Assembly: GCF_024343675.1 (NCBI RefSeq)
Contig: NZ_RJUD01000008.1
Span: forward strand, 62,001 to 126,000
Origin: Lacihabitans sp. CS3-21
Lineage (GTDB): Bacteria > Bacteroidota > Bacteroidia > Cytophagales > Spirosomataceae
Length of the DNA stretch: 64,000 nt
Direction: 5' to 3'
A program made the position numbers and the translations under genes. Under the pieces are notes generated by a model. The model did no database searches, was not told the DNA's origin, and saw only the letters and a list, made by a program, of their open reading frames with translations. Numbering within the stretch: the stretch's first letter is position 1; each line of letters begins with the position of its first letter. Below, one piece after another: positions 35,902 to 44,903 of the stretch.

Positions 35902-36600
35902 TTAAAATAAAAAGGTACCTAAAACAGCACCCACAATTGGCCCTACTACCGGAACCCAAGCATACGACCAACCACTATCACCTTTGCCTGCAATCGGTAG
36001 CACCGCGTGGGCAATACGTGGACCTAAATCACGGGCAGGATTTATAGCATAGCCAGTGGTGCCTCCCAAGGCATTACCAATAACCAATACCAACATACCC
36101 ACCAAATAAGGTGCTAATCCTGAGCCTGTTGTAGCATAAATAGAAGAAACACCAACAAACAAAACAAAAGTACCTACGATTTCTGTGAACAAATTGGAAG
36201 GAGTATGTTTGATGGCTGGACTCGTACAAAACACCGCTTGCTTGGCTCCTTGGTCCTCAGTAGCCGCCCAATGCGGATAATAAATCAACCATGAAAGTGA
36301 TGAACCTAAAAAAGCACCCAAAAGCTGGGCTACAATAAAAGAGAAAACGTTGGACCAATCGCCTGATTGAAAAGCAAATGCGATAGTCAGAGCAGGATTA
36401 AGGTGAGCATCTGGACTGCCAAATTTTTGTGCCACAAATACACCCATTGTGACAGCCATAGCCCAAGCTAATGTTATGACTATCAATCCGCTATTATGTC
36501 CTTTGGTATGCTTTAGAAGCACGTTGGCCACTACGCCGCTTCCAAACAAAATTAATACTAGAGTTCCTAAAAATTCGCCTAAAAAAGGAGATGTAGTCAT
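35902..36600 (-). CDS. MIP family aquaporin/glycerol facilitator
   Basis: 232 aa with six spans and both half-helix signatures, HLNPALT (about 67-73) and AINPARDLGPR (about 182-192). The Asp after the second NPA (NPARDLGPR) is the usual mark of glycerol facilitators (GlpF type) rather than strict water channels. It passively conducts glycerol or small polyols across the inner membrane. It ends 18 nt before the DUF1080 gene, so the two could share a transcript. No glycerol kinase is adjacent. Confidence 0.93.
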   Translation of the reverse strand: MTTSPFLGEFLGTLVLILFGSGVVANVLLKHTKGHNSGLIVITLAWAMAVTMGVFVAQKFGSPDAHLNPALTIAFAFQSGDWSNVFSFIVAQLLGAFLGSSLSWLIYYPHWAATEDQGAKQAVFCTSPAIKHTPSNLFTEIVGTFVLFVGVSSIYATTGSGLAPYLVGMLVLVIGNALGGTTGYAINPARDLGPRIAHAVLPIAGKGDSGWSYAWVPVVGPIVGAVLGTFLF

Positions 36601-36621
36601 AATTCAATTAATGTTTTAAGG

Positions 36622-36650
36622 TTGATTGTGAGAGCAATTTAGTAATTTTG
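36622..36650 (+). promoter_or_regulatory. Putative purB promoter
   Basis: TTG (36622-36624), 18-nt spacer, TAATTTTG (36643-36650). The in-frame TTG at 36648 falls inside the -7 element and so cannot be the start codon. This supports ATG 36669. Confidence 0.55.
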
Positions 36651-36668
36651 CGGTTTATTAAATATAAT

Positions 36669-38012
36669 ATGCAATTAAATTCTTTAAGTGCCATTTCGCC
36701 AATAGACGGAAGGTATCGCAGACAAGTGGAAGATTTGGCCGCCTATTTCTCTGAATTTGGCTTGATTAAGTACAGAGTTAGGATAGAAATCGAGTATTTC
36801 ATAGAACTTTGTGAACTTCCATTACCTCAATTGTCTGATTTTCCAAAAAATCTCTACGGTGAACTTAGAAATATTTATCACAATTTTTCAGAGGAAAACG
36901 CACTTGAAATTAAAGAAATAGAAAAAACGACCAACCACGATGTGAAGGCCGTAGAATATTTTATTAAAAAACGATTCGAAAACTTCGGAATCGAGAAATA
37001 TTCAGAGTTTATACACTTTGGTTTGACTTCACAAGATATCAATAATACTTCCATTCCACTTTCTTTGAAAGAGGCTCACGATACCATATTTTTTCCTCAA
37101 TTGATGGCCGTTGTTGAGCAAATCCAAGAATTAGCAGAAGCTTGGAAATCAATTCCTATGTTGGCTAAAACACACGGTCAACCGGCCTCTCCTACTCGTT
37201 TGGGTAAAGAAATGAAAGTATTTGTGGAAAGACTGGTAAACCAAATTGGACTTTTGGCGGCAATTCCATACTCAGCAAAATTTGGAGGGGCAACAGGAAA
37301 CTTCAACGCCCATTTTGTGGCTTATTCAGAAACCAACTGGGTAGATTTTGGAAATAAATTTGTAAATGAAACACTAGGGCTAAGCCGAAGCCAAACCACT
37401 ACTCAGATAGAGCACTACGATAATTTAGGAGCCTATTGCGACAATATAAAGCGTATCAATACCATACTTTTAGATTTCTCTCGAGATGTTTGGCAGTATG
37501 TTTCTATGAATTATTTCAAACAGAAAATCAAAGCGGGCGAAATTGGTTCTTCAGCCATGCCTCACAAAGTCAACCCAATAGATTTTGAAAATGCAGAAGG
37601 AAATTTAGGAATTGCCAACGCACTTTTTGAGCATTTTTCGGCCAAATTACCCATCTCAAGACTTCAAAGAGACTTGACAGATTCCACAGTATTAAGAAAT
37701 TTAGGTGTGCCATTGGCACATACATTGATTGCTCTTAAATCTTTGATAAAGGGAATCGGAAAATTAGAATTGAATCAATCCGCTATCGATGCAGATTTGG
37801 AAGAAAACTGGGCCGTGGTAGCCGAAGCTATACAGACGGTTTTACGCAGAGAAGGATTCCCTAAACCTTACGAAGCCCTGAAAGATTTAACCCGCAAAAA
37901 CGACAAAATCACTGAACGAGCCATTAAAGAGTTTATAGAAACCTTGGATATTTCTGAAAAAACCAAGTATGAGTTAAAACAAATAACTCCGTTTACTTTT
38001 ACGGGAATCTAA
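36669..38012 (+). CDS. purB: Adenylosuccinate lyase
   Basis: 447 aa from ATG 36669 (MQLNSLSAISPIDGRY, the usual N-terminus). It catalyses two fumarate-releasing steps in purine synthesis: SAICAR to AICAR and adenylosuccinate to AMP. Visible marks are TTNHDVKAVEYFIK (with catalytic His), FGLTSQDINNTSIPL, KTHGQPASPTRLGKEM and the superfamily signature GSSAMPHKVNPIDFENAEGN. The length fits the Escherichia-like form. The next gene begins 19 nt after the stop. Confidence 0.96.
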   Translation: MQLNSLSAISPIDGRYRRQVEDLAAYFSEFGLIKYRVRIEIEYFIELCELPLPQLSDFPKNLYGELRNIYHNFSEENALEIKEIEKTTNHDVKAVEYFIKKRFENFGIEKYSEFIHFGLTSQDINNTSIPLSLKEAHDTIFFPQLMAVVEQIQELAEAWKSIPMLAKTHGQPASPTRLGKEMKVFVERLVNQIGLLAAIPYSAKFGGATGNFNAHFVAYSETNWVDFGNKFVNETLGLSRSQTTTQIEHYDNLGAYCDNIKRINTILLDFSRDVWQYVSMNYFKQKIKAGEIGSSAMPHKVNPIDFENAEGNLGIANALFEHFSAKLPISRLQRDLTDSTVLRNLGVPLAHTLIALKSLIKGIGKLELNQSAIDADLEENWAVVAEAIQTVLRREGFPKPYEALKDLTRKNDKITERAIKEFIETLDISEKTKYELKQITPFTFTGI

Positions 38013-38030
38013 GATAATTATTTACAGATA

Positions 38031-40085
38031 ATGGATAAATTAAATAAACTGTCAATTGCATTTTTTATATGCTTCTTGGCAATTAATGTATTTATATTTT
38101 CTGACATTTTTATAAACTTCCCCTTACTTGACGACTTCGGAGCTATTGTTAATTTTCAAGTTGATTATCTAAAAACTAGTGGTTTCAAAGAAACTCTTCA
38201 GCTACTTTTTTCTCAAAACAATGACTTCCGTTTGGTGGTCTTGAAGCTATTCGTACTTTCAGATTATTATTTAATTGGCCAAATTAACTTTCAGCATTTG
38301 CGGTTAATAGGATTCCTTTTTTTTCTAAGTACTTTATTTTTTTTCTTTAAACTTGGAAAATTCCAACTTTCGAGATTTTGTTATTTTCTACCTGTTCCAT
38401 TACTCATGATTTCATTTGCATATGCTGAAATCAACGGTTTAGCGATGGAGTCTTTGTCACACTTCGTAGTGATCTTCTTTGTAATAACTTCTTTATATTA
38501 TTTATTTGAAACCAAGCACATCGTGCTTCCAATCATTCTATTGTTTTTTGGGATATTCTCAAATGGTAACGGGCTTTTATTAGTACCTCTAGGAATTGTT
38601 GGCCTAATAATCACTAAAGATTATAAAAAACTCACGCTTTGGACAGTATTCTCTATAGTGGCTATTATAATTTTTTTTATAGATTATGAAAAAGGAAATA
38701 CGCCCTTCGATGCATCTATTTTCAAAAGACTAGCTTATGTTTTCCCCATTTATATGGGTGGAATTGGTGGATTAGAATCTATTAAAATCAATCAAATATT
38801 AGGTGTTCTAGGCATACTTTTTTCGATTTATTTCTTGATTTTCAAAAAATCATATCAAAGTCATATAACGCTTAGTGCATTGTTACTGTTTTTTTTAGGT
38901 ACTTATTTATTGATTTCATCTAAAAGACAATATACTGATTCAATAGCTCTTTTACGAGGTGCATACCTGATAAATAGTGTATGTATATTTGTGGTTTTTT
39001 ATATTTTGTTTTATAAAATTCATTTAAAAACTTGGATTAAGTCTAAAAATTATAAACTTAGTAACTGGGTTTTTCTGTCTATACTCTTCCTCACTTTGAT
39101 TTACCAAGCAAGAAATTATACCAAATGGATACAAATTTTTGGTTATCAAAAAAGATCGATTCAATCGGTTCTAGTGATGATTACGGGAAACACCAAACAA
39201 TTATATCTGGACGAAGGAACCATTCATAATATTCCCCTGAATATGCGACCAGGTCTAGACACCTTGATAAAAAAAGGTATTTTTGACAATTCCGATGTTT
39301 TGAAAACATTACTTGTTAAACCTATGGACATTAATCACAAGGATATTTTAGGTGATTTTGACAATAAAATAGATATCATAAGCATTGATGGCACGCAAAT
39401 ACCTGACAATCCTTATATTACTATCAATGCAAAAATTAATGGCTATTTGAAAAACCCTTCAAATGGTTTGGGATTAATTTGCCTACAGAATGGAGAAAAA
39501 ACCTATTACGAACTTCCCCTTAAAAATGATAAACTTTTTCATGTAAAACCAATAAAGGGAAGAGATTTTTACTTTGAGTATATGATCCCGAAGCGATTTC
39601 TAAAAAGTAACAGTTTTGAAATGTCTTTCTTGATGTTTCAAAACAGAAAAATCTATCAATCGAATGGGACTCAAAAAATCAATTGGAACAACCAGTACAA
39701 TACAAATTTAACTTTCTCAAAATTCCTTAATTTGAATATTATGGAGCCTGCTTTAGATACTCTTCAAAAACCTCAGTTTTTTGAAGCTTTTTATAATGGC
39801 GAAAAGCATGAAATTGTAGTTCATTTAGACACCGCACAAAACGGAAATATCAACTATTTGCAATTCTCAGATACTGAAAGTTTAAATACTTTTCAAATAG
39901 AACTTACTCACTTAAAAGAACGTGCAGAAAAAAATCTAGCAAGCGTAATTTTTAGCCAAAAAGAGGCCAAATCTTTTTTGAAAAAAAGAAATGGACTTTT
40001 TAAACTTTCGCTAATTAGCAAAAAAGGGGAAGAGAAATTTAAAACTTATCCTTTGAAGTCTCTCTATTATTTCAAATTCAACTAA
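38031..40085 (+). CDS. Large multi-span membrane protein of unknown function
   Basis: 684 aa. About eleven hydrophobic spans fill residues 8-365, with the layout of a GT-C-like polytopic protein: a first span, a loop with DDFGAIVNF (DD shortly after TM1), then successive pairs. A C-terminal 315-residue domain is soluble-looking and beta-rich (YITINAKINGYLKNPSNGLGLICL, FEMSFLMFQN). The DD in the first loop is reminiscent of the GT-C catalytic acidic pair, but no known family is recognised, so a glycosyltransferase role is only a suggestion. It follows purB closely and is probably cotranscribed. Confidence 0.6.
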   Translation: MDKLNKLSIAFFICFLAINVFIFSDIFINFPLLDDFGAIVNFQVDYLKTSGFKETLQLLFSQNNDFRLVVLKLFVLSDYYLIGQINFQHLRLIGFLFFLSTLFFFFKLGKFQLSRFCYFLPVPLLMISFAYAEINGLAMESLSHFVVIFFVITSLYYLFETKHIVLPIILLFFGIFSNGNGLLLVPLGIVGLIITKDYKKLTLWTVFSIVAIIIFFIDYEKGNTPFDASIFKRLAYVFPIYMGGIGGLESIKINQILGVLGILFSIYFLIFKKSYQSHITLSALLLFFLGTYLLISSKRQYTDSIALLRGAYLINSVCIFVVFYILFYKIHLKTWIKSKNYKLSNWVFLSILFLTLIYQARNYTKWIQIFGYQKRSIQSVLVMITGNTKQLYLDEGTIHNIPLNMRPGLDTLIKKGIFDNSDVLKTLLVKPMDINHKDILGDFDNKIDIISIDGTQIPDNPYITINAKINGYLKNPSNGLGLICLQNGEKTYYELPLKNDKLFHVKPIKGRDFYFEYMIPKRFLKSNSFEMSFLMFQNRKIYQSNGTQKINWNNQYNTNLTFSKFLNLNIMEPALDTLQKPQFFEAFYNGEKHEIVVHLDTAQNGNINYLQFSDTESLNTFQIELTHLKERAEKNLASVIFSQKEAKSFLKKRNGLFKLSLISKKGEEKFKTYPLKSLYYFKFN

Positions 40086-40090
40086 AAGAA

Positions 40091-40117
40091 AAAGAGTCCT
40101 TTCAGACTCTTTTCATG
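40091..40117. terminator. Bidirectional intrinsic terminator
   Basis: AAAGAGTC (40091-40098), loop CTTTCA, GACTCTTT (40105-40112), with A/T-runs on both sides. It is shared by the convergent membrane protein and fabD genes; the T-run is better in the fabD direction. Confidence 0.65.
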
Positions 40118-40138
40118 CCCTAAACTATATTTTTTCGA

Positions 40139-41023
40139 TTAAACTCCTGCTGTTTCTACTTCAGGTGAAATCTTTTTTACTAGGCCTTGTAAAACTTTAC
40201 CAGGTCCGCATTCTACAAATTTTGATGCACCGTCAGCCACCATGTGCTGAACACTTTGGGTCCATCGCACTGGGGCAGTTAACTGATGAATCAAGTTCAT
40301 TTTAATATGCTCAACCTCGGTAAATGGCTTGGCACTTACGTTTTGGTAAATCGGACAAATAGGAGTTTTGAATTCAGTATTTTTGATAGCTTCAGCCAAT
40401 TCTTCACGAGCTGGCTCCATCAATGGCGAATGAAATGCTCCACCTACTTGAAGAACCAATGCACGTTTGGCACCTGCTTCTTTCATTTTTTCACAAGCCA
40501 CATTTATTCCTTCAATACTTCCCGAAATCACTAACTGACCTGGGCAGTTATAATTTGCAGCAACCACCACTTCCTTAGTTTCTGCATGCACTGCTGCACA
40601 AACCTCCTCTACTTTTTCATCCGAAAGATTCAAAACTGCGGCCATCGTTGATGGATTCAATTCACAAGCTTTTTGCATAGCATCAGCACGTTTTGCCACT
40701 AATCTAAGTCCATCTTCAAAAGACAATGCACCTGCCGCAACCAAAGCCGAAAACTCACCCAAAGAGTGCCCTGCAACCATATCGGGCTTGAAATCCTCGA
40801 TGGTAGAAGCCAAAATAACCGAATGCAAAAACACTGCTGGCTGCGTAACGTTGGTTTGTTTAAGTTCCTCATCAGAACCCTCAAACATTATTTTTGTAAT
40901 ATCAAATCCTAAAATCTCATTGGCTTTATCAAAAAGTGCCTTAGCCTTCTCATTAGTTTCGTAAAGCTCCTTCCCCATGCCACTAAACTGTGCACCTTGT
41001 CCTGGAAATACGTATGCTGTCAT
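40139..41023 (-). CDS. fabD: Malonyl-CoA:ACP transacylase
   Basis: 294 aa. It transfers malonyl from CoA to acyl carrier protein to start fatty acid elongation. Visible: FPGQGAQFSGMGKELY at the N-terminus, nucleophile Ser in GHSLGEFSAL (about 81-90), Arg in VAKRADAMQKA, catalytic His in GGAFHSPLM and the closing VECGPGKVLQGLVKKI. Typical length. It stands alone rather than in a fab cluster. A -7 element is seen 26 nt upstream of the start. Confidence 0.96.
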   Translation of the reverse strand: MTAYVFPGQGAQFSGMGKELYETNEKAKALFDKANEILGFDITKIMFEGSDEELKQTNVTQPAVFLHSVILASTIEDFKPDMVAGHSLGEFSALVAAGALSFEDGLRLVAKRADAMQKACELNPSTMAAVLNLSDEKVEEVCAAVHAETKEVVVAANYNCPGQLVISGSIEGINVACEKMKEAGAKRALVLQVGGAFHSPLMEPAREELAEAIKNTEFKTPICPIYQNVSAKPFTEVEHIKMNLIHQLTAPVRWTQSVQHMVADGASKFVECGPGKVLQGLVKKISPEVETAGV

Positions 41024-41048
41024 CTTATCAGAGGTTTTGTTTATGGTG

Positions 41049-41056
41049 CAAAATTA
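41049..41056 (-). promoter_or_regulatory. Putative -7 element of fabD
   Basis: Minus-strand TAATTTTGCACC, identical over 12 nt to the tRNA-Gln promoter core. The -33 position is not clear because it falls in the degenerate repeat upstream. Confidence 0.45.
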
Positions 41057-41197
41057 GTTAAAAAGTCTGTAAGTTGGTAGGTTAGAAAGTTGGCAAGCTA
41101 GAAAGAATGGTGGAAAATAGTCTAATTTATAGGTTAAAGTTTGTGCCAATCCGCTAGGCATTAGTTTATTTCATCACAAACAAAGACACTTTAAACC

Positions 41198-41229
41198 AAA
41201 AAATCCCCGAATCGCTTCGAGGATTTTTT
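41198..41229 (-). terminator. Intrinsic terminator of ilvC
   Basis: AAAAAATCC pairs with GGATTTTTT, with an inner CGAA/TTCG stem interrupted by one mismatch, 22 nt after the ilvC stop. It ends the ilv cluster transcript. Confidence 0.7.
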
Positions 41230-41251
41230 GAATATCGAAAGAAAATATTTC

Positions 41252-42295
41252 TTAGTTATTTTCTGGTCTAAGGCTTCTAACAGTCTTACCAGCTCTCCAC
41301 ATTTCTGAGTCACGAAGTTCAGCTAACTCAACTTCCAATTTCTCACGGTAGTCTGGTTGAGAGTTACGCTCGATAGAAATTGCAGCTTCGTTTTGAGTGA
41401 TAACGGAGTTGTATAATTTCTCAAAAACAGGCTTAGTTGCATCACGGAAAGGCTTCCACCAGTCCAAAGCACCTCTTTGAGCTGTTGTAGAACAGTTGGC
41501 ATACATCCAGTCCATTCCGTTTTCAGCTACCAATGGCATTAACGATTGCGTTAATTCTTCAACAGTTTCGTTGAAAGCTTCTGATGGAGAGTGACCATTT
41601 GCACGCAATACTTCATATTGAGCAGCAAAAATACCTTGGATAGCTCCCATCAAAGTTCCTCTTTCGCCTGTAAGGTCAGAAGATACTTCTTTATAGAAAT
41701 CTGTTTCAAACAAATATCCAGAACCCACACCGATAGCCATAGCTATACATTTCTCACGAGCTTTGCCCGTAGCATCTTGGTAAATAGCGAAAGAAGAGTT
41801 CAAACCTTTACCTTCTACAAACAAACGACGTAGTGAAGTACCTGATCCTTTTGGAGCAGCCAAAAATACGTCTACATCAGCAGGAGGAACGATACCCGTT
41901 TTTTCTTTGTAAGTAATACCAAATCCGTGAGAGAAATACAATGATTTCCCTGGAGTAAGGTATTTTTTAACAGTTGGCCAAAGCTCTATTTGAGCGGCAT
42001 CAGATAGCAAATAACAAATGATTGTTCCTTTTTCAAGAGCTTCTTCGATTTCGAAAAGGGTTTCGCCTGGTACAAATCCGTCAGCAACAGCTTTGTCGTA
42101 AGTTTTACCTTTACGTTGTCCAACGATTACTGGAAGACCGTTGTCACGCATGTTCATAGCTTGACCAGGGCCTTGTACTCCATATCCAATTACAGCGATA
42201 ACTTCGTTGCTTAATACTTCTCTTGCTTTTTCAAGGGGAAATTCTTCTCTTGTTACTACTTCCTCCTCAACACCACCAAAATTTAACTTTGCCAT
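41252..42295 (-). CDS. ilvC: Ketol-acid reductoisomerase
   Basis: 347 aa. It converts 2-acetolactate to 2,3-dihydroxyisovalerate with NAD(P)H and Mg. GYGVQGPGQAMNMRDNG is the nucleotide loop, FLAAPKGSGTSLR follows, and the C-terminal knotted domain has SDLTGERGTLMGAIQGIFAAQYE (metal ligands) and NCSTTAQRGALDWW. It is the last gene of the ilvD-ilvB-ilvN-ilvC order, 111 nt after ilvN, with a stem-loop in that gap. Confidence 0.96.
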   Translation of the reverse strand: MAKLNFGGVEEEVVTREEFPLEKAREVLSNEVIAVIGYGVQGPGQAMNMRDNGLPVIVGQRKGKTYDKAVADGFVPGETLFEIEEALEKGTIICYLLSDAAQIELWPTVKKYLTPGKSLYFSHGFGITYKEKTGIVPPADVDVFLAAPKGSGTSLRRLFVEGKGLNSSFAIYQDATGKAREKCIAMAIGVGSGYLFETDFYKEVSSDLTGERGTLMGAIQGIFAAQYEVLRANGHSPSEAFNETVEELTQSLMPLVAENGMDWMYANCSTTAQRGALDWWKPFRDATKPVFEKLYNSVITQNEAAISIERNSQPDYREKLEVELAELRDSEMWRAGKTVRSLRPENN

Positions 42296-42373
42296 TTATA
42301 TACTATTTTGTTTTAGAAAATCGAACAATATGTTCTACGTTATATTTATTTAAAAAATCTCAAAAACGCTGCA

Positions 42374-42399
42374 AATTTCCGAATAAATTCGGCGAAATT
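42374..42399 (-). promoter_or_regulatory. Stem-loop between ilvN and ilvC
   Basis: CCGAAT/ATTCGG (42379-42392, AA loop) is extended by AATTT/AAATT arms across a small asymmetric bulge. There is no T-run, so it is more likely a processing or stability element than a terminator. Confidence 0.3.
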
Positions 42400-42406
42400 C
42401 AAATTA

Positions 42407-42943
42407 TCACAGATAATATTCCCATTCCTGATCCTCAGGTAAGTACTCTACCAATCCTTGCGGCGTTTTGCCAATGGCCACTCTGCCAGAGCGTACAAAT
42501 TCTATGATGCCGTGAGGTTTAAGATATCTAAAAAAGTCAAATATTTCTTCTTCAGTACCCGTTTTCTGGATGGTTACATAATCTAAGCCCCAATAAACGA
42601 CCCAAGCTTTATAAATGCGGTTGATGGTATCTATGTCCAAGGCTTTTCCGCCAATTGGCGTCGAAATCTTGAAAAGAGCTATTTCGTTGTAAACGATTTC
42701 ATCATTCAGGTATCCAAAAACTGCCAAAACTTCAACAATTTTTCTGATTTGGCGAACCAACTTTTCAACCTCTTCACGCTTCTCGTGTTTGATAACTATC
42801 GTAAAGCGAGAAACGCCTTTTCTAACAGTTTCAGAAACGGTAAGACTTTCTATATTTATTCTTCTACGTGTAAAGATTACCGTGATCTTGTTCAAAAGAC
42901 CAATGCTATTTTCGGTAAAAACACATATCGTATATTGCGTCAT
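42407..42943 (-). CDS. ilvN: Acetolactate synthase, small (regulatory) subunit
   Basis: 178 aa. An N-terminal ACT domain (YTICVFTENSIGLLNKITVIFTRRRINIESLTV) binds branched-chain amino acids for feedback control of the IlvB catalytic subunit. The C-terminal half (about 85-178) is the ALS_ss-C domain. It lies 41 nt after ilvB on the same strand and is probably cotranscribed. Confidence 0.94.
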   Translation of the reverse strand: MTQYTICVFTENSIGLLNKITVIFTRRRINIESLTVSETVRKGVSRFTIVIKHEKREEVEKLVRQIRKIVEVLAVFGYLNDEIVYNEIALFKISTPIGGKALDIDTINRIYKAWVVYWGLDYVTIQKTGTEEEIFDFFRYLKPHGIIEFVRSGRVAIGKTPQGLVEYLPEDQEWEYYL

Positions 42944-42984
42944 AATTTTTCTAATTTGCTGTAAATGTTGCTTTAAACCTCGAT

Positions 42985-44724
42985 TTATGTAAGTCTGATT
43001 TCGCTTACACTTCTACCCGCAGGTACCATCGGAAATACGTTTTCTTCTTTTTCAACAACAACTTCCAACACATATCCACCGTCATGGGCCAACATTTTGT
43101 CAATTGCCTCACTTAATTGATCTCTTTCAGTAATTTTTTCACCTTCTAAGCCAAATCCTTTAGAAATCATGATAAAATCAGGATTTTGAAGCTCCACAAA
43201 CGAGTATCTTTTATCAAAGAACAATTGTTGCCACTGACGTACCATACCGAGATAGTTGTTATTGAGGATAATCAATTTTACTGGCAATTTGCTCTGGGCA
43301 ATGGTGCCCAATTCTTGTATAGTCATCTGAAAACACCCATCTCCTATGAATGCAATAACATCTCTGTCTGGGGCTCCCATTTTGGCACCTAATGCTGCTG
43401 GTATGGCAAAGCCCATTGTACCTAAGCCGCCTGAAGCGATATAAGAATTAGGTCTTTTAAACTCAAAATATCTTGCCGTAACCATCTGATGCTGACCCAC
43501 ATCCACTACTACACAGGCTTCACCTTTGGTTTTGTCCGAAACCATTTTCACTACCTCGGCCATTTTAATTTGACCTTCAAACTTCAGGTCTCTATCCGTA
43601 ACAGCTTCTTTTTCTCTCGGTTCAAGTTTCCTAAATTCGTTCTTCCAGCCGGTATAATCGCCTTTTTTGACCAATGGCGTAAGAAGATTCAAAACCTCTT
43701 TTATATCACCGATAACTGGAGCCTCTGTTTTCTTTATTTTTTCAACTTCTGCAGGATCTATTTCAATGTGTATTATCCTGGCTTGCTTGGCAAAAAGCGA
43801 AGCATCACCCGTAACTCTGTCGTCAAAACGCATACCGATGGCGATGAGAATATCACACTGATCCGTCATGACGTTTGGTGCATACATACCGTGCATTCCC
43901 AACCAACCCATGTAGTTTGGATGATCTATAGAAATACCTGACAAACCCAAAAGGGTACTTGCACAAGGAATATCGGTTTTTTCGACAAATGCTCTAAATT
44001 CCTCCATGGCTTCTGATATCAAAACACCATGTCCAAATAATATATAAGGTCTTTTGGCTTTGTTGATCAATTCGGCAGCCTTTTCCACCTGATCCATCTT
44101 TGGAACTCTACGTGGATGGTATCCTGGCAATCCTTCAATTGGCTTATATTCAAAAGGCTTGGTCATGCTTTTAATCTGAGCATCTTTGGTGATGTCGATC
44201 AAAACTGGACCAGGTTTTCCAGCTCTTGCTATAAAAAAAGCTTTTGCCAAAATCAACGGAATTTCATCCGGATCAGTTACTTGATAGTTCCATTTACATA
44301 TAGGCGTAGTAATACCAATCACATCGGTTTCTTGAAAAGCATCTGTGCCTAACAAGTTAGAAGCTACTTGTCCTGTTATGGCAACCATAGGGGTGCAATC
44401 AATGATGGCATCTGCTATACCAGTCACCAAATTGGTAGCTCCTGGACCAGAAGTAGCCATACAAACACCCACCCTACCACTTGACCGAGCATAGCCTTCG
44501 GCAGCATGTGAAGCACCTTGTTCATGACGAACCAGAATGTGATTGATGCGATCGGTGTAGTCGTAAAGGGCATCGTAAATAGGCATAATGGCACCGCCAG
44601 GGTACCCAAAAATGGTATCCACACCTTCTGCAACAAAGCATTCCATCAGTGCTTGTCCACCTGACAAAAACTTTACCTCTTCTATTTTAATGTCTTCTTC
44701 CATGAAAGCTATTTCTTTACTCAT
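42985..44724 (-). CDS. ilvB: Acetolactate synthase, large (catalytic) subunit
   Basis: 579 aa. A ThDP enzyme that condenses two pyruvates, or pyruvate with 2-oxobutyrate. N-terminal VDTIFGYPGGAIMPIYDAL and the catalytic Glu in VRHEQGASHAAEGYAR are followed by GVCMATSGPGATNLVTGIA. The C-terminal ThDP motif is IGDGCFQMTIQELGTI through LNNNYLGMVRQWQ. The frame allows a start at 44724 (MSKEIAFMEED); a Met eight codons in is an alternative. A ten-copy heptamer array lies 29 nt upstream of the start. Confidence 0.96.
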   Translation of the reverse strand: MSKEIAFMEEDIKIEEVKFLSGGQALMECFVAEGVDTIFGYPGGAIMPIYDALYDYTDRINHILVRHEQGASHAAEGYARSSGRVGVCMATSGPGATNLVTGIADAIIDCTPMVAITGQVASNLLGTDAFQETDVIGITTPICKWNYQVTDPDEIPLILAKAFFIARAGKPGPVLIDITKDAQIKSMTKPFEYKPIEGLPGYHPRRVPKMDQVEKAAELINKAKRPYILFGHGVLISEAMEEFRAFVEKTDIPCASTLLGLSGISIDHPNYMGWLGMHGMYAPNVMTDQCDILIAIGMRFDDRVTGDASLFAKQARIIHIEIDPAEVEKIKKTEAPVIGDIKEVLNLLTPLVKKGDYTGWKNEFRKLEPREKEAVTDRDLKFEGQIKMAEVVKMVSDKTKGEACVVVDVGQHQMVTARYFEFKRPNSYIASGGLGTMGFAIPAALGAKMGAPDRDVIAFIGDGCFQMTIQELGTIAQSKLPVKLIILNNNYLGMVRQWQQLFFDKRYSFVELQNPDFIMISKGFGLEGEKITERDQLSEAIDKMLAHDGGYVLEVVVEKEENVFPMVPAGRSVSEIRLT

Positions 44725-44753
44725 GGTATATTTGGTTTTTGTTTGTTATATTT

Positions 44754-44823
44754 TTTAGCTTTTAGCTTTTAGCTTTTAGCTTTTAGCTTTTAGCTTTTAG
44801 CTTTTAGCTTTTAGCTTTTAGCT
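44754..44823. repeat. Ten perfect tandem copies of a heptamer (TTTAGCT)
   Basis: Seventy nucleotides made of exactly ten identical units TTTAGCT (AGCTAAA on the ilvB sense strand), with no substitutions. The array is in the ilvD-ilvB gap and would lie in the ilvB leader. Perfect identity suggests recent expansion or active slippage. Confidence 0.97.
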
Positions 44824-44903
44824 TTTGAAAATCCGATTTGAATTTCTAGGGTTCAATTATTCCAATTTTATCTTTAGAAATTTTTGAAAACTCCTAACCC
44901 TCC

